Origin: Monodelphis domestica
Lineage: Eukaryota > Chordata > Mammalia > Didelphimorphia > Didelphidae
NCBI RefSeq assembly: GCF_027887165.1
Contig: NC_077228.1
Span: forward strand, 180,862,697-180,926,696
DNA: 64,000 nt
Reading direction: 5' to 3'
A program made the position numbers and the translations under genes. The notes under the pieces are model-generated. The model ran no database searches. It had not been told where the DNA came from and worked only from the letters and a program-made list of their open reading frames with translations. Positions 12,201 through 23,404 of the stretch are shown here, piece after piece (the stretch's first letter is position 1; each line of letters opens with the position of its first letter).

Positions 12201-15200
12201 ACTAGTTCCTAATTAGTGCAAATAATGAATCAAATCTCCTGAAGTTGTTGTATATATTCAGATTTCCAGCATTTAAAATTATAATTATTTCTCTTAATAC
12301 TATTTTACAGACAAAAATCTTTTTGTCACAAAAAGTATTCATAGAGTGATAGCTATCTTACCAAAAAAAATATATTAGTGATTCCTATAGTGGGTAGATT
12401 AGATTCTGTGACCTAAAATGGCTTAGGTTAATCTTCAGTAAAGTCAATTGAACCATATGAATACAGATTTCTAGGATTCTGTATAAATAGAGAAGGAGAT
12501 GTAAATGTTAAATTTGAAATGTTGCTTTGCCTCTGTCAGGGCTCACTCTACACTGGATGAGGACTTGGAAAGATGGCTACAGCCATCTGAGAAGAGCAAG
12601 GAATTCCAAGAAGGTCTTACAGAAAGCTCTGCAAGGTTATTGCTCCCCACTAGGGGATTATTTATTCTTTTATTATTATTATTATTCACTTGCTATATTA
12701 AATGGGTCTGATTCTTATTTTCTACCTGAGGTTTTCTGGGATCTTTGGAAAACTTGTCTAGTAATAAAATTGCATTGTTGCATATGATTAGATATCGGCC
12801 CCAGAATGATTATCAAAGTTAAGAAATGAGTATGTTAAGTTAGGTTCAAAGTTATGAATTAGAAAAATAATGTCTTTGAAATTTGATTGTGGTGGTATGG
12901 GGCAAATTTGGTACCAAATAGTCTGCTGAATCCTAATTTTAGTAGTATTGGATTTTGCAATTCTGGTACTATGTCCCTGTCTGTATATCTATTGTGACAC
13001 AGGTACAATGTGAGCTCCTCATGAATCGGGATCATTTTTTTTTTCATTGTACCCCAGCCATCGAATACAGTGCCTCACACAGAGCAGGTGATTAATAAAG
13101 GATTGCGGTGTTGAATTCCGGTCCTGGTTTGTCAACTAAATTATAATATTGGCAGGATGCTTTAGTTCTGTGAAGTGTATCAGATTGCCTTCATCTACCC
13201 TTAAGACCCTAGGCAACAGAAGCTGTAGAAATCATCAAGTCCAAGCTTTTCATACCTGAGGCTGTTAGTGATCTAGCCCAGGTAACTAATAGTGAAATCA
13301 TCAGGAGAACCCAGGTTGTCTGACTGCAAATTACTGTATCATTCTGTTCTACCATGCTACCCCTCTCACATACCTTCCAAGGCCCTTAGAAAATGAAATT
13401 AAAGAATAAAAAGACTGAAAAGTTAGAAGTGCTATACAAATATAAAGTGGTATTATTAGTGATTCTATTAGATGTTTTTTATTGTTTTGACCCACAAAAA
13501 TAACTTGCTAGTGATTATGAAGTGATAAGAACTATGGGGAAAAATAATGTGTTATACTAGTATGTAATCATGAAGAAAAGAAATTCTAGATCTAATTAAA
13601 GTCTTAATGTAATGAATGGCCAGTAAGAAGGTCACTCACACATACACTGGGGAACTGGAGAGAGGGAGAGAAAGAGTTGAGAGAATGAGAGGGGAAGATG
13701 GAGGTTAACTTAGAGGCAAGAGCTTCAGTGAAATGACTCACTGCCTCCCTTCTTGGTGTCAGCTATTGTTGAGAGGCAAGAAAGATTTTCCTTCCCTTAA
13801 GGCCTGAGGTTACTCCTCAGACAAGGGGAAAAGATTGCTCTTTGGATCTAGCTGTTGGATCTCTAGTGTTTGAGCTAATTCTCCTCTAGGCAGACCTGAT
13901 CTAAGTAGTAACACTTAATTGGGATTACTCAGGGAAAGGAGAGATGTGAGGGTATTTGGTGAGGACAGTGGGTAACAGGAATCCCTATGGACTGGCAGAC
14001 TGACCTCCCCAAATCTGGTTTGTCCCTGCTTCCTGATCTAATCTAGTTAGAAAATGAAGTTCAGGACAAGTTGGGGAGAGGGGAGGTAGAGAATAATCTT
14101 TGGAGAGAATTTTCTCAGTAGATGGCTTCTTTCTAAGTCCAGTCTGCAATATTTGAGCTTACTAAGAGATTTCAGGGTTCATTAGGAAGCAGTTGGTGTC
14201 CAGAAGGACCTCCAGCCTCAGAGATCTTCTTCTGAAGCTCTCAGCTGGAGGAATGAGTTGAGCTGGCAGTTTATGAGTTCTCACAGCTTCTGTTTTCTCA
14301 CTGGAATCTTGAAGTTTTTTCCTTCTGCCCGTCCCCCAGGTGGGCTTTTCCTTGTACCACTGGATCTGATTTCTCTCTTTTGCAAATTCCTCTCTTACAA
14401 TTAGTCTTTTTGGCACTGAGAAAAGCTAGTTTCAAAATTAAAGAAGGAATTTGAACTAGATGAGCTACAAAGACCCATTTTAGATCTAAATCCTGTGAAT
14501 CTATAACTAAAATAGAATTTATTCTAAAAAAGAATTAAATGTTCCAAAAATTGAAATTCTCCATAGAATTATAACTAATTTTTATGTGAGGAAAAAGAGA
14601 AGCAGCATTTTCCAACCTTGGTGGTGTTTTGGATAAGGATTCTGTGAGAAACTTCAATGTAGTCCAATTGGCTACAAATTTCATAGCCAGTATTTACTTT
14701 GGTCCCTGAGAAGGGGCAGGCTATGGATGGAGCTAGCTAATTAGAGAGGGGGGGAGAGAGAGGAGAGAGAGAGAGAAAGAGAGCTGACAAAGTCAAGAAA
14801 GAAGAGAAACTAGGAGGGATGGTGGCTGAAAAAATGCTTATTGGAAAGCAGTAGCTTTCCAATAGTTAGTAAGCACTAAGTTAGCAACTTGGTGAAATCT
14901 TGACATAAGACCAGGTTTAGCCAATTTACTGTAGCTTCCCTTCCAGGCCTTCTTCCTTCCTTCCTTGGATGGGGCCCATTATTCCTTTATCATTGTGACC
15001 TCCATGGTGGCCAACAAAAGAAGAAATACAAACTATTAACAACCATATGAAGAATGTTCCATATTACTAATAGTTATTTAAATGCTGGTGAAAACATCCC
15101 TGAAGTTTCACTGGAAACTCATAAAATTGGCAAAGATTGCCCAAAAAATGGGAATCGTCAATGTTTGAGGGATCTTGAAATGACAGGTATATTAATGCAT

Positions 15201-18200
15201 TGTTGGCTCAACTATGAATTAGCACAAACATCATGGAAAGAAATGTGGAATTACATAAATAAAATTACAAAATACTCATACCCTTTGACCCAGAGATTGT
15301 ACTTCTAGGATATTAGTACCACCACCATTTCATCAACAAGGTCACTGATGGGAAAAAAGGCTGTCCACATACACTACAATATTTATAGTAGCATTTCTTG
15401 TGGTAGCAAAGATCTGGAAGCAAAACAGATACCTACCTATTGAGGACTGCTGAACAAACTGTGGCATGTAAACAGTGAAATATTTTTGAGGCTTTAAGAA
15501 ACAACAAAAACAATAAATACAGAGAAGCGTGAACTCATATGACCTAATGAAAGCGAAATAAGCAGGAAACAGGAAAATGGCACATTGGCCACAAGTATAA
15601 AATGTAAAGAACCACAACCAAATAATAAAAACTGAATATTATGAAATTACATGATTGTAAGAGGAAAAGATTCCTTTCCTCTCCTCCTTTGCAGAGGGGG
15701 GATGCACAGGTGTGAGATGTTACATACATCGGATTTTTTGCATGTATTTATTGATTTTGTTTGGGTTTTTTCTAATTTTCTTTTTATTCTTTCTTATAAG
15801 GGATGGCTTTCTAGGACTAAGTAGGGGGAATATAGGTATATAGGGGAAAGGTTAGTCATGTAAAAACAAGACAGCAACAAAAACCCTTTTAAAAAAATTA
15901 TATTTTTCATAATATATGATATAATAAATAATGTTATTTATTATGCAATATGTTTATATTATAAATACAAGGCATTTACCTTCAGGAGTCACTCAGAAGA
16001 TACAATTAGCTCAAAGCAAGTAATTTATTAGAATGGCAAAGTAAGAATAGTAGTTTAAATAAAAATACCAAAATTAACCCCACAACTGTATAAGGAACTA
16101 TTATATGAACCTGAATTTCAAAAGTACATATTTATTATTTCCCCCTAAACCTGGAATGAATCTTCCCCCAAATATAGCATCAGTGGAAAGAGTGGTTACA
16201 CATGTAGAATATGATAATAGAGACATATATAGGGGCACACCTGGCCAAAGCAGCACCTGCCTCTGGCACTAGGGTCCTGCTACTTCATTTACAAAGTGCA
16301 AATGACTATTCCATATGTGAGAGGGGAGAGAGAAAGCCTTACCCATCATGTTCCCATTACTTAGCCTTTATATTCTGCAGTCTCATCAAAAGGATTGAGG
16401 GAGGTCAATTGATGAAAGTCCCCTTTGTACTTAAAAGGAGATGACTTATTTGGCAGGGAAGGTAAATATTCAGAAATAAAGTTGTAAAAATAAAAGATAA
16501 TAAAATTAAAGTGCCCAGACTTCTTGATCTACCTTGAGATTGCATCTCCATGCATACACCCCAAGGAGTTTAAAGACAGAAATGACCTGTATACTCCAAT
16601 ATGTTTATGGTAGATAAGAATTGGATACAAAAGTATAGACCCATAAATGTTGGTAATGGAGAAAATTGTGGAACATAATGAAATGCTGTTGTACCATAAG
16701 AAATAATGCATATGAAAAAAAACAGATAGGAATGGAATAATTTAAATTATTTGATGCAGAATAAAGTAAGCAGAATCAAGAAAACAGTACACAGTGACAA
16801 TGGGGGGTGGGGGGGTGGGAAAGAACCATCCCAAAACAAAACAGAAATTAATGCTGGGTGGCATTTTGACCAAGTTTGCTCCTAAGAAAGAGATAAAATG
16901 TACCTCCTTCCCATACATACTTGAGGTGGGAGACTTAAGAATGTAAGAACATTTCATATACTGACAGGTTTGGTTGATTAGTTTTGCTGAACTGCTCTAA
17001 AACTTACTAACTGTGATGATAGACAAGTCAGTCTATTTCTCAAACCTTGATTTTTTTTATTTGTAAAATAGGACTGATAAACTTAAGGCTGTTGTAAGAA
17101 AAGATAATTGTGAGCCTTAAAGAACTATAGAAATGTAAATGATTTATTTATTGAAGTTGAAGTATTACATTGTATGCTACAGTGGAAAGGGAACTATATT
17201 TTTAGTCAGAGTACCTGGGTTCAAATCCTAGCTACCACAGTTATATCTCTGACACTGGACAGGTCAGCTTCTCTGGGCTTCAGTTTCTTTATCTGTAAAA
17301 TGTCATTGTTGAAATAAGCAGAGCCAAGAGAACATTATACACAGTAACTAAAATATTGTGGAGCTACTAACATTGCAGTACAATGATCTAGGACAATTCT
17401 GAAGGACTTATGAAAAAAAATGCTATCCACCTCTAGAGAAAGAACTTTTGGAGTAGAGATGCAGATGAAAACATGATTTATCACTTGTTTATTTGGGTAT
17501 GGGATTTGGGGTTTGGGTTTTATAAGATTATTCTCTTACAAAAATGAATAATATAGAAATATATTTTAGTAAACTGCTTGTCAGCTCCGAAAGAGGGGAG
17601 GCAACATGAATCATGTAACACTCGAAAACTTATGCATAAATTTGTTATTGAAATAAAATAAAGATTATAAAGAAATGGCATTGTTGAACAAGATGAGCTC
17701 CAAGCAAAAGATCCCCCTATCTCTAAATCTATGATTCTGCGATGCCTGAAAAATTTTCAGTTATCTTCTTGATCCAGAGAGAATTTTTTTTACTTGAGTT
17801 TTCAGCCTATTCTATAATAGTTTAATTTTAGAGAAACTTAGGAGTGAGTCCTGAAGTGTTTGTGAACAAGAAATTGGCTCATACCCAGGTTAATGCATCC
17901 TTTGCTCTTTGGATACTGCTCTCCTGGTCCCTCTCTTCATGGTCTGATATAGAAATCTTTGTTGTTGAAGGGAGACAAGTATAACTGATCAAGAAGTTGG
18001 TGACAAGAAGAAAAAGGGGGGAGAAAGGGCCAAGGCAGAGAGAAGGAAACCAGACAGCTTTTCTGGGAGTCCTGAAGGTAATTTTCTGAGCTTATTAAAG
18101 GTCCTCTTTAATGGATCTACAATGTATTTATTCTGCAGGCCTGTGTCATAAGGAGTATAGAATTTTTTAGAAGTGGTTGGCTGCCAGTGACCAAACTCAT

Positions 18201-19922
18201 TAATGTTGCCTTTATTAATTTATTTTCCCTTTAGTTTGCTGTAAAGGCTTGTCATTAACACTTAGTTCTGCCTCCAAAGCAAGCCAGTCAGTCCAAATCC
18301 TCATTTTGTTTATGCACCTGGATAAGGATAGTTGACAGAATACACAAAGCTTTAGTTTTTAGTTGTCTGGAAGCGTCAAAAGTTTCCAGATAGAACCCAT
18401 TCAGGGGTTTCAGAATCAGTCAAAACATTTATTATGGAATTATGGAAAAGATGGTTGTGGGGGTACATGTTATGGGAAAGTTTTCAGCTAACTTTGACTT
18501 CAAAACTGTTTTAGAAAGCAGCAATTCACAAATGACTCACATTTCACATGACTCCGATGCAGAGATTCCTCTCTGGAAGCAGATTGGCTTCTTGATGGCA
18601 GGCAGGTTCGTTCTTTTCAGAACACCATGGCATTAACTGATTCCTCACAGATGCTGTGGAGGATAGCATTTTATTGAGTCTTAACCTTAACAAGAAATGA
18701 CTTGCCTGGGTTTGGTTTATTGTTAGTGCAGTGGGTCTCAACCAGTGAACTTCCCCAGGGAGCAAAGGAATTTTTGGAAAGGGATCTATCTCATGACTTG
18801 ATGTAGTTAAACAAGCAAACAAACCTGTTAGCTGAATAAATGATATGGCTCATAAGTATTAGTTTTTCAAAAGTGTGGAGCTACTGTTGCAATAAATAAA
18901 ATACAAATTCACTTAAAAGAGTGGAAACAGTAAGTAGCTCAATGGATTCAAGAGGTCAACCTAGAAACAGGAGGTGTCCTGGGTTCAAATATGGCCTCAG
19001 AAACTTCCTAGCTATGTGACATGGGGCAAGTCACTCAACCCCAATGCTTAGTCCTCACTGCTATGGAACTGCCTTGGAACCAATAGAAAGTAATGATTCT
19101 AAGATGGAAGGTATGGGTTTAAAAAAAAGTTGTATTGAATTCATAGCAACTTTCTATCATATATTTTCTCAAATTATTGCATACAGATCCACAGTTTGCA
19201 TCAGATGAGAAACCTTAAAATGTTTTGCCCTTTAAAAATTCATGTGGAGTAACTATAAGGCATAAACATTTAGATTTAAAGTCCATTTCTTCTATTTGCA
19301 AAATGAATATTTCTTGGGGTATGGGGAGCCCCACATAGAATCAACTACAAAATGAATAGACTCAAACTTAGGGAGGCTCAGTTGCCCCTGCCCTGTGTTG
19401 AATATAAAGATGTTTAGGAACTTTTATCTGGGATTACCTAATAGTGATTTACTTGTTCTAGATCAGGAAGAACTGAAACCTGGTTTGTGGCATCGCCTGG
19501 GTTGGAGCCAACCATCGAGGTAACTTGATGTCAGATGCATTTGTATATTAAGCTCCCCAGTTTTACACAGCATTGGTAGAGAACTATTAAAATCACCTGC
19601 ATTTGGAATAAGCATGCTAACAAAGGTGGGGATTTCAGTGTTGTATCATATTTAAAGTTTCTGTGATGGGGACTGATGAAAATGAAAACTGACAGTTGAG
19701 TTTAGCTTGGATTGAATTACAGAGTGGTCTCCAAAGAATGGGCTTCAAGTACCCCACCACCCAAATTTCCCTAATAATGCAGATATCTTTTTTATTTCAA
19801 TGAATAGAAATATTCCATTTGTAAGTTATTTTAAAGTGATTATTTTTATCCCTTCTCCTTTCTTTCCTTTAAAAAATGAACATAGGATAATCGTTCTGGA
19901 TCAGAGCAACACCTCAGACTAA
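146..19922 (+). CDS. TEX14: TEX14 (testis expressed 14, intercellular bridge forming factor), C-terminal seven coding exons; gene continues upstream of the window
   Basis: TEX14 is the germ-cell intercellular-bridge protein that binds CEP55 at the midbody and blocks abscission, so sister germ cells stay joined (known for the family). Visible coding exons are 146-229, 1277-1354, 2866-2965, 12540-12635, 17971-18077, 19462-19519 and 19886-19922. Every junction keeps phase (1,1,2,2,1,2), giving a continuous frame that ends in TAA. Recognition rests on recalled similarity to the human C-terminus: [56 protein letters not shown] and [10 protein letters not shown]. The ankyrin repeats, kinase-like domain and CEP55-binding motif would lie upstream and are not in the window. 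The exons sit in about 20 kb; intron 3 is enlarged by a 6.4 kb L1. No inactivating change was seen in these exons. Confidence 0.9.
474..678 (+). mobile_element. Non-autonomous hAT (Charlie-group) miniature element
   Basis: It starts CAGTGATAGAAAACC and ends GTTGCCAACACAG, which are imperfect inverted ends. The flanking 8-mers CCTTAGAC and CTCTAAAC are a decayed 8-base target duplication typical of hAT. The left end is also found inverted at 3,940-3,965, so this is a repeat family with two copies in the window. Confidence 0.75.
1108..1142. repeat. Perfect 16-base hairpin, 3-base loop
   Basis: TGAATTTCATACAAGT, then GAT, then its exact reverse complement ACTTGTATGAAATTCA. It lies in the second TEX14 intron and in no repeat I recognise. 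Confidence 0.85.
1277..1354 (+). CDS. TEX14: TEX14 coding exon
   Basis: Acceptor TTCTGACAG and donor GTAAGT bound 78 bases. It reads (E)[19 protein letters not shown] then CDLTLN. The split codon with the next exon gives Asp. Confidence 0.87.
1383..1584 (-). repeat. tRNA-derived marsupial SINE (WSINE1/WALLSI-like)
   Basis: Starts with a T-run (the A-tail in antisense) followed by ACTCTTACTTTCC. It contains the core GCCCAGGGTCACACAGCTAG and the box-B complement TTTGAACCTAGGACC, and ends CCACCTAGCTGCCCC. Confidence 0.9.
2100..2313 (-). repeat. tRNA-derived marsupial SINE, older copy
   Basis: Same order of blocks as the other SINE copies: T-rich tail, CCCTTACCTTC, CCCAGGGTCACACAGCTAG, and the terminal CCACCTAGCTGCC. 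More diverged than the copy at 63.7 kb. Confidence 0.88.
2866..2965 (+). CDS. TEX14: TEX14 coding exon
   Basis: Acceptor TTAACTCTAG and donor GTAAGC bound 100 bases. It reads (D)[17 protein letters not shown] then [15 protein letters not shown]. It ends with AG, which combines with the G of the next exon to give Arg. Confidence 0.88.
3068..3263 (-). repeat. tRNA-derived marsupial SINE with 10-base target duplication
   Basis: The SINE lies in TEX14 intron 3. The direct repeat CTTTCATTAC flanks it at 3058-3067 and 3264-3273, proving LINE-mediated insertion and fixing both ends. Confidence 0.93.
3425..4330 (-). repeat. LINE2 relic, split by a hAT insertion
   Basis: The stretch matches the antisense of the mammalian LINE2 body as I know it (TTGAGTT..AATGCCTACAGG, GGATATCCAAGTGG and similar). 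It is heavily decayed. The hAT element at 3737-3965 interrupts it. Outer limits are approximate. Confidence 0.55.
3737..3965 (-). mobile_element. Non-autonomous hAT miniature element, second copy, inverted relative to the one at 474
   Basis: Ends are CTGTGATAGCAAACC and AGTTTTGCCATCACAG, good inverted repeats. Flanking 8-mers TCCTAGGC (3729-3736) and GCCTAGGC (3966-3973) are a near-perfect target duplication. It carries GTCTCTAAAAG next to its right end, as the 474 copy does in the other orientation. Confidence 0.8.
5282..9058 (-). pseudogene. L1 ORF2 (endonuclease-reverse transcriptase), several breaks
   Basis: A start [16 protein letters not shown] at 9058 is followed by a stop, where a short deletion has removed part of the usual N-terminal endonuclease segment. 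The endonuclease resumes with [19 protein letters not shown] and includes NMYAPN and GDLNQPLS. The frame shifts near 7,700 at [12 protein letters not shown]. The reverse transcriptase follows, with [25 protein letters not shown] and the catalytic FADD. Another shift near 6,490 precedes the Cys-rich end [18 protein letters not shown]. About three breaks in total. Confidence 0.88.
9605..10570 (-). pseudogene. L1 ORF1 (RNA-binding coiled-coil protein), one frameshift
   Basis: The frame from the likely start [15 protein letters not shown] runs through a long Lys/Glu/Gln coiled coil ([11 protein letters not shown]-like heptads) into the RRM-like part with [13 protein letters not shown]. It breaks at EARKR. 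The C-terminal domain ([20 protein letters not shown] ... [19 protein letters not shown]) continues in the next frame to a stop at 9605. One base lost in the A-run coding ARKK/DN explains the break. The upstream open extension to 10,729 overlaps the 5'UTR and is probably untranslated. Confidence 0.85.
10675..11100 (-). repeat. 108-base tandem monomers in the L1 5'UTR
   Basis: GGCCCTGAGGGTTG starts at 10822, 10930 and 11038, exactly 108 bases apart. A degenerate partial unit lies on the low-coordinate side (TTTCACTGGAACTGGAAT near 10,690). Each unit contains TTTCAGACGACCCTGCTC. This resembles the monomer organisation of mouse L1 promoters; a promoter role here is inference. Confidence 0.85.
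11925..12110 (-). repeat. LINE2 relic
   Basis: Contains GAGGTCAAAAAGAATGAGG and GGCAATTAAGAGATTA, which match the antisense of the LINE2 reverse-transcriptase region. Limits are approximate. Confidence 0.5.
12540..12635 (+). CDS. TEX14: TEX14 coding exon with a weak-looking donor
   Basis: Acceptor CCTCTGTCAG opens the exon. It reads (R)[19 protein letters not shown] then [12 protein letters not shown], the best conserved match to human TEX14 in the window. I place the donor at GCAAG|GTTATT because only this one gives phase 2 for the following exon and keeps the ESSAR-ETS order seen in human (GSER-ETN). The earlier GAAG|GTCTTA would break the frame. Confidence 0.87.
12985..13120 (+). repeat. 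LINE2 3'-end relic
   Basis: GTGAGCTCCTCATGAA ... AATACAGTGCCTCACACAG ... ATTAATAAAGG follows the typical LINE2 3'UTR order. Confidence 0.55.
15005..15640 (+). repeat. Old L1 ORF2/3' fragment
   Basis: Phrases such as AAATACAAACTATTAACAAC, GGGAATCGTCAATGTTTGAGG and CCTTTGACCCAGAGATTG are hallmarks of the distal ORF2 of older marsupial L1s. Frames are broken. Confidence 0.65.
16540..16800 (+). repeat. Old L1 3' fragment
   Basis: GAATTGGATACAAAAGTATAG and GTGGAACATAATGAAATGCT match the L1 ORF2-end consensus seen elsewhere in this window. Confidence 0.5.
17180..17305 (+). repeat. MIR-like CORE-SINE relic
   Basis: CCTGGGTTCAAATCCTAGC, GACACTGGACAGGTCA and CAGTTTCTTTATCTGTAAAATG follow the box B / CORE / tail order of MIR-type SINEs. 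Confidence 0.6.
17318..17675 (+). repeat. Old L1 3'UTR fragment with A-rich tail
   Basis: AGCCAAGAGAACATTATACACAG, CTGAAGGACTTATGAAAAAAAATGC and the final AAATAAAATAAAG mark an L1 3' end on the + strand. Confidence 0.6.
17971..18077 (+). CDS. TEX14: TEX14 coding exon, Lys/Glu-rich
   Basis: The exon lies after TTGTTGTTGAAG and before the donor GTAATT. It reads (R)[18 protein letters not shown] then [17 protein letters not shown]. It matches the basic stretch of human TEX14 that follows ETNIKDQ. It has no long open frame of its own, so it is found only by phase and homology. Confidence 0.82.
18926..19128 (+). repeat. tRNA-derived marsupial SINE
   Basis: Sense copy: AGTAGCTCAATGGATT, CCTGGGTTCAAATATGGCC, CAAGTCACTCAACCCCAATGC, TTCTAAGATGGAAGG, then a short A-tail. 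Confidence 0.85.
19462..19519 (+). CDS. TEX14: TEX14 penultimate coding exon
   Basis: A 58-base exon lies between acceptor CTTGTTCTAG and donor GTAACT. It reads (D)[18 protein letters not shown](R), corresponding to the human ELKSCFWKRLGWSESSR segment. Confidence 0.9.
19886..19922 (+). CDS. TEX14: TEX14 last coding exon with stop codon
   Basis: After the acceptor GAACATAG the frame reads (R)[11 protein letters not shown] and then TAA. Human TEX14 ends IIVLDQSDLSD, so the terminus is conserved with substitutions at two positions. Confidence 0.9.
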
Positions 19923-20280
19923 TCTGAGTTCGATAATAGCTAAGTTTCCGGTATGTTTTTATGTTCTCCCTGTTGCATGCTCCCTGCCTCTGGTTGGCCA
20001 CAATCTTCATGACCCTCATCAAATCCTCCTACAGTCGACTTGCACTTGCCTTCCCCTTATAATAACAGACATGAAGGGGTATGCCTAGATCCACTTGCTA
20101 ATGCCTAGAGTCTTGATCTTTAGTCTTGTTTTACTGGTGAGAGAGTTTGGGATATAAAAGTTTCTTTGTGGGCCTGTAAATTTGATCCAGTGGTTTGGCA
20201 GTGGCTTGTTTTATTATGGTGGGATGAACCAAACATTTTCTGTTGGTTGATGTGTAATAAATGTTCCTTCTCTTAGACCA
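19923..20280 (+). other. TEX14: TEX14 3'UTR with polyadenylation signal
   Basis: The non-coding stretch directly follows the TEX14 stop. An AATAAA at 20256-20261 lies about 335 bases past the stop and is the first canonical signal. Cleavage would be near 20,275-20,285. The end is inferred. Confidence 0.6.
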
Positions 20281-20281
20281 T

Positions 20282-23200
20282 TCTGGTTTCCGTTGTGTAA
20301 GATGCTACTGCTGTGCCTGCCTCTTCTAGTTACTTCAGGTACCAGAGTGGACACGTGGACTATGCAAGGGCTCCAACACAAAGAAAACCCTTCAATTTGT
20401 ATTTTAGAGATTGTCAGAGGATAACAATATTTGGCTATAGATCCGTGTAGAAAATGAGAATCAGCATTTTGTAATTTTGCTTTTGTTCTGAGTCATTGCT
20501 CATATTCTTACACTGGTTGTCTCAAGTTCAGGTTGGTACCCACCTACAAGGAAAAAGGCTCAGTGCCATACCATTTGCAACCTTGGGGGTGGAATGGGGG
20601 GAGTTGGGGGGATATTGAAGGAAGATATTACAGGAGAGGGGATGGAGCTCCTCAAAAAGAAAGGCATTGAGATGTGAGGTGTTTCAGCACTGGACAGCTC
20701 ATATCATTAGTGTCAAAGGGGTGAGCTTTTGAATGATAAGTAGGGTAAGGTAAAGTCCCCATCATTTATTGTAATTCACTTTCCTGGGTAGTGGTACCTT
20801 GGGGATAAAGGTGCCTAGACTAGGCATATGTTATTAGAGGATGGTGTTGCCTTGACTTGTTTCCCATTTATGTTTGAATATAAACTGTCAACAACATTGA
20901 TCACAGACTTGACTTGTAACAACTGAGTTGTAAAGTTGGACAGATTCACGGAGCTTCCAGAGTTTGGATGCTACAAAGAGGCAGTTATGAGTACAAAATA
21001 AATGGAAGATTTTTATGCAAGAAATGTTACACAGTTGTGTGTTATTGGAACATCAGCAAAGATATGAATCTGTTAACAGGCATTTATGGAGTATTGTGGG
21101 GGATACAAAGTAGAAGACACAGTCCCTGGGTCCTAGAAAATTTCCAGAAAGAAATTTGCAAAAGAGAAAGGCAGGTGGCACACTTGTAACAAAGAGAGAA
21201 AGCAGTAATTATCCTAAAATAAGTGTAATGTCCCTTCTAGGATCACTCCCCCAACTGTCCGTCACTAGAAGATTGAGTAACGGCTACTTCAAGGTTTAGG
21301 GACTAACCCTAAGGAGTATTCTCCCAATGCTGGTCCAGGAATCCCCTCCACTTTGCCTTTAGTAAGTCATCTAGGGTCAGTGATCTTTTAACAAAGGGGA
21401 ATTTTCAAATAGCATAGCAAGAACAGTGATCATGCCTTCCAAAAAATGGGGCCTATGACAAGGCAATTCACAAAGCTCACAAAAGTCCTCACAAAGCTCA
21501 ATATGGGTTGTGGTATTGGAGATGGGCTGCTGGTTCCTCATACTTTGAGCTCCATCTTCTGTCTCCAAATGTAGTCCACCTTCTCTAAGCCCAGACTCAG
21601 TTGGGGGTTGTTAACTTGTGCTTTGAGCTTGAAGGTGTTATTACGGAGTTTTTTCAGAAAGTACAGAAATCTTTAGTTTAGGACTGGCAGAAACCTTTTC
21701 AGCTCTGCCACCTTTAAGCCCTGGCTTAGAAGCTTTTCGCCCTGAAGACAAGAGACATGAGCCCTGTAAAATCTGCTCCTTGAACAAGGAAGAGAAGGAA
21801 GTAGAACCCAAAGAACAACGTACAAATCCAGTCTTAGATAGTCCTAGCTGGTGACCATGGGCAGGTCCTTAATCCTAGTTGTTTAGCCCCTGCCATGAAA
21901 CCAATACTTAGTATTGATTTTAAGACAGTAGGTAAGGGTTTTTTTTGTTTTTGAAGTTAAATGAAAGATGACTGTGTACATGTAAATAACATTCCAAAAG
22001 ATCAAAACTAGTATGGTTAAAGAGTTGCAAGGGACATCATTGACTGCTAGTCCAGCCCACACCTGAAATAGGATCCCTTTAGCCACATACGAAGAAAGTA
22101 ATACTCCAACCAATAAAGAGAACCCTTGTAATTTTTGCTCAGTATTCTTAGTTAGTTAACCCTAGAGTTAAAGTTAATGAATAGAGTTATCATTAAAGTA
22201 AGTGGAATTCCCATTATGGTCAGTGTCTTTCTAACCAGGCATTTCTAATACAGGGACAAATGAGAGCCTAGTCTAGTAGGATCAGTGTTTTATCTTTGTT
22301 GTTGAACCACTAGACTGTTAAGTGTTAGGTAGGACTGGCTTAAAATACTAACCAAAAACCCAACTCAAAACCTAGCTCTTCCTAACAATTCCAACCCCCA
22401 AACTCGTCCCAAACCAAACCTAATATTCACTTCAACCCAGATTACAACCCCTTGCCCCAACACTCAGCTCCAATGATTGATAATAGATCTGAATGGGTTG
22501 TCTTGTCCTAACTTCAATCTCTGCCCTTGGCACTGCTGCCAGATTCATGTTCCTTATGTATAGATGTGGTCATTCTAGTCATTTGGGATTCAAAATAGTC
22601 TGAAATCTGGCACCCTTTGTTCATAGGATCAGATCTGGAAAGGATCTGATAGCTGAACTCCTTCATAGACCTGGGTTATATTACTTGCTGAAGACCACAG
22701 GACATACACCAAGGCAGAAATGGTTCATCATCCTCTTGAGGATAGCACCCCACTCCACATTCCCAGACCTCATATCTACTGAGGCCATGGCTTCTGATTC
22801 CCACAAACAAAGTACCTCCCCCTCCCTCTTAGGAGACCATGTCTGGTCTCTGAGGTTCTGACCAGAATGATGAGGGCTAAGGAGGGAGATGTCAAGGAAT
22901 AGGATGACCAATAATTAGGGAAGTCCTACAACCCTTCCCTCAACCCCTCTGGGACTCTGGGACTGGGGTCCTCCTCTTCCTCAACAGAGCTACCTAATTA
23001 GCCTCCTGTCTCCCTACTTCCTTTTCTCCTGGGGAGTTTGTCATTGACTGGGACAGGACTAACTTTCATTTCTGCTCCATCTCTACCAGTGGGGGCTTTC
23101 CCCTTAACATCCTTTCTTCTTCCCAGCTACCTGTGCCTACAGATCTGGAGTGCTATGAATGACAGCTCCTGTCTGTGGAGAGGTCTATATGTGAGTTTTA

Positions 23201-23400
23201 GGGGAAAGGAGAAAGGGTCATTAGGGGAAGGGGGGAAGATGGTGAAGTAGCCAGAGGCACTGGCCCTAGAGTCGGGATACAGATACAAATCCAGTTTTGG
23301 ACACTCACTGATTGTGTGACTCCATTGGGCAAGACATATAACCTCTGTTTGTTTCCTTAACTCTTAGAATTGAGATAATAACAGCAACTACTTTCCAGGG
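20282..23400. other. Intergenic stretch between TEX14 and SUMF2, first part: no gene seen
   Basis: A decayed SINE lies at about 21,830-21,950 (GGTGACCATGGGCAGG ... TTTAAGACAGTAGGTAAGGG) and a MIR-like patch near 22,010-22,080. An A/C-rich degenerate CCAAAC/CCTAA stretch runs from 22,341 to 22,470. A MIR-like SINE occupies about 23,245-23,400. The rest is unassigned; open frames here are short and show no family match. Confidence 0.5.
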
Positions 23401-23404
23401 GTAT

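Larger units (their letters stand above)
12636..17970. other. TEX14 intron between exons 12540-12635 and 17971-18077: old repeats only
   Basis: Contents are a TTA run near 12,670, a LINE2 tail near 13.0 kb, MIR-like sequence near 13.2-13.35 kb, a GA-rich tract at 14,750-14,790, and L1 3' relics at 15.0-15.6, 16.5-16.8 and 17.3-17.7 kb. I see no further coding exon. Confidence 0.6.
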
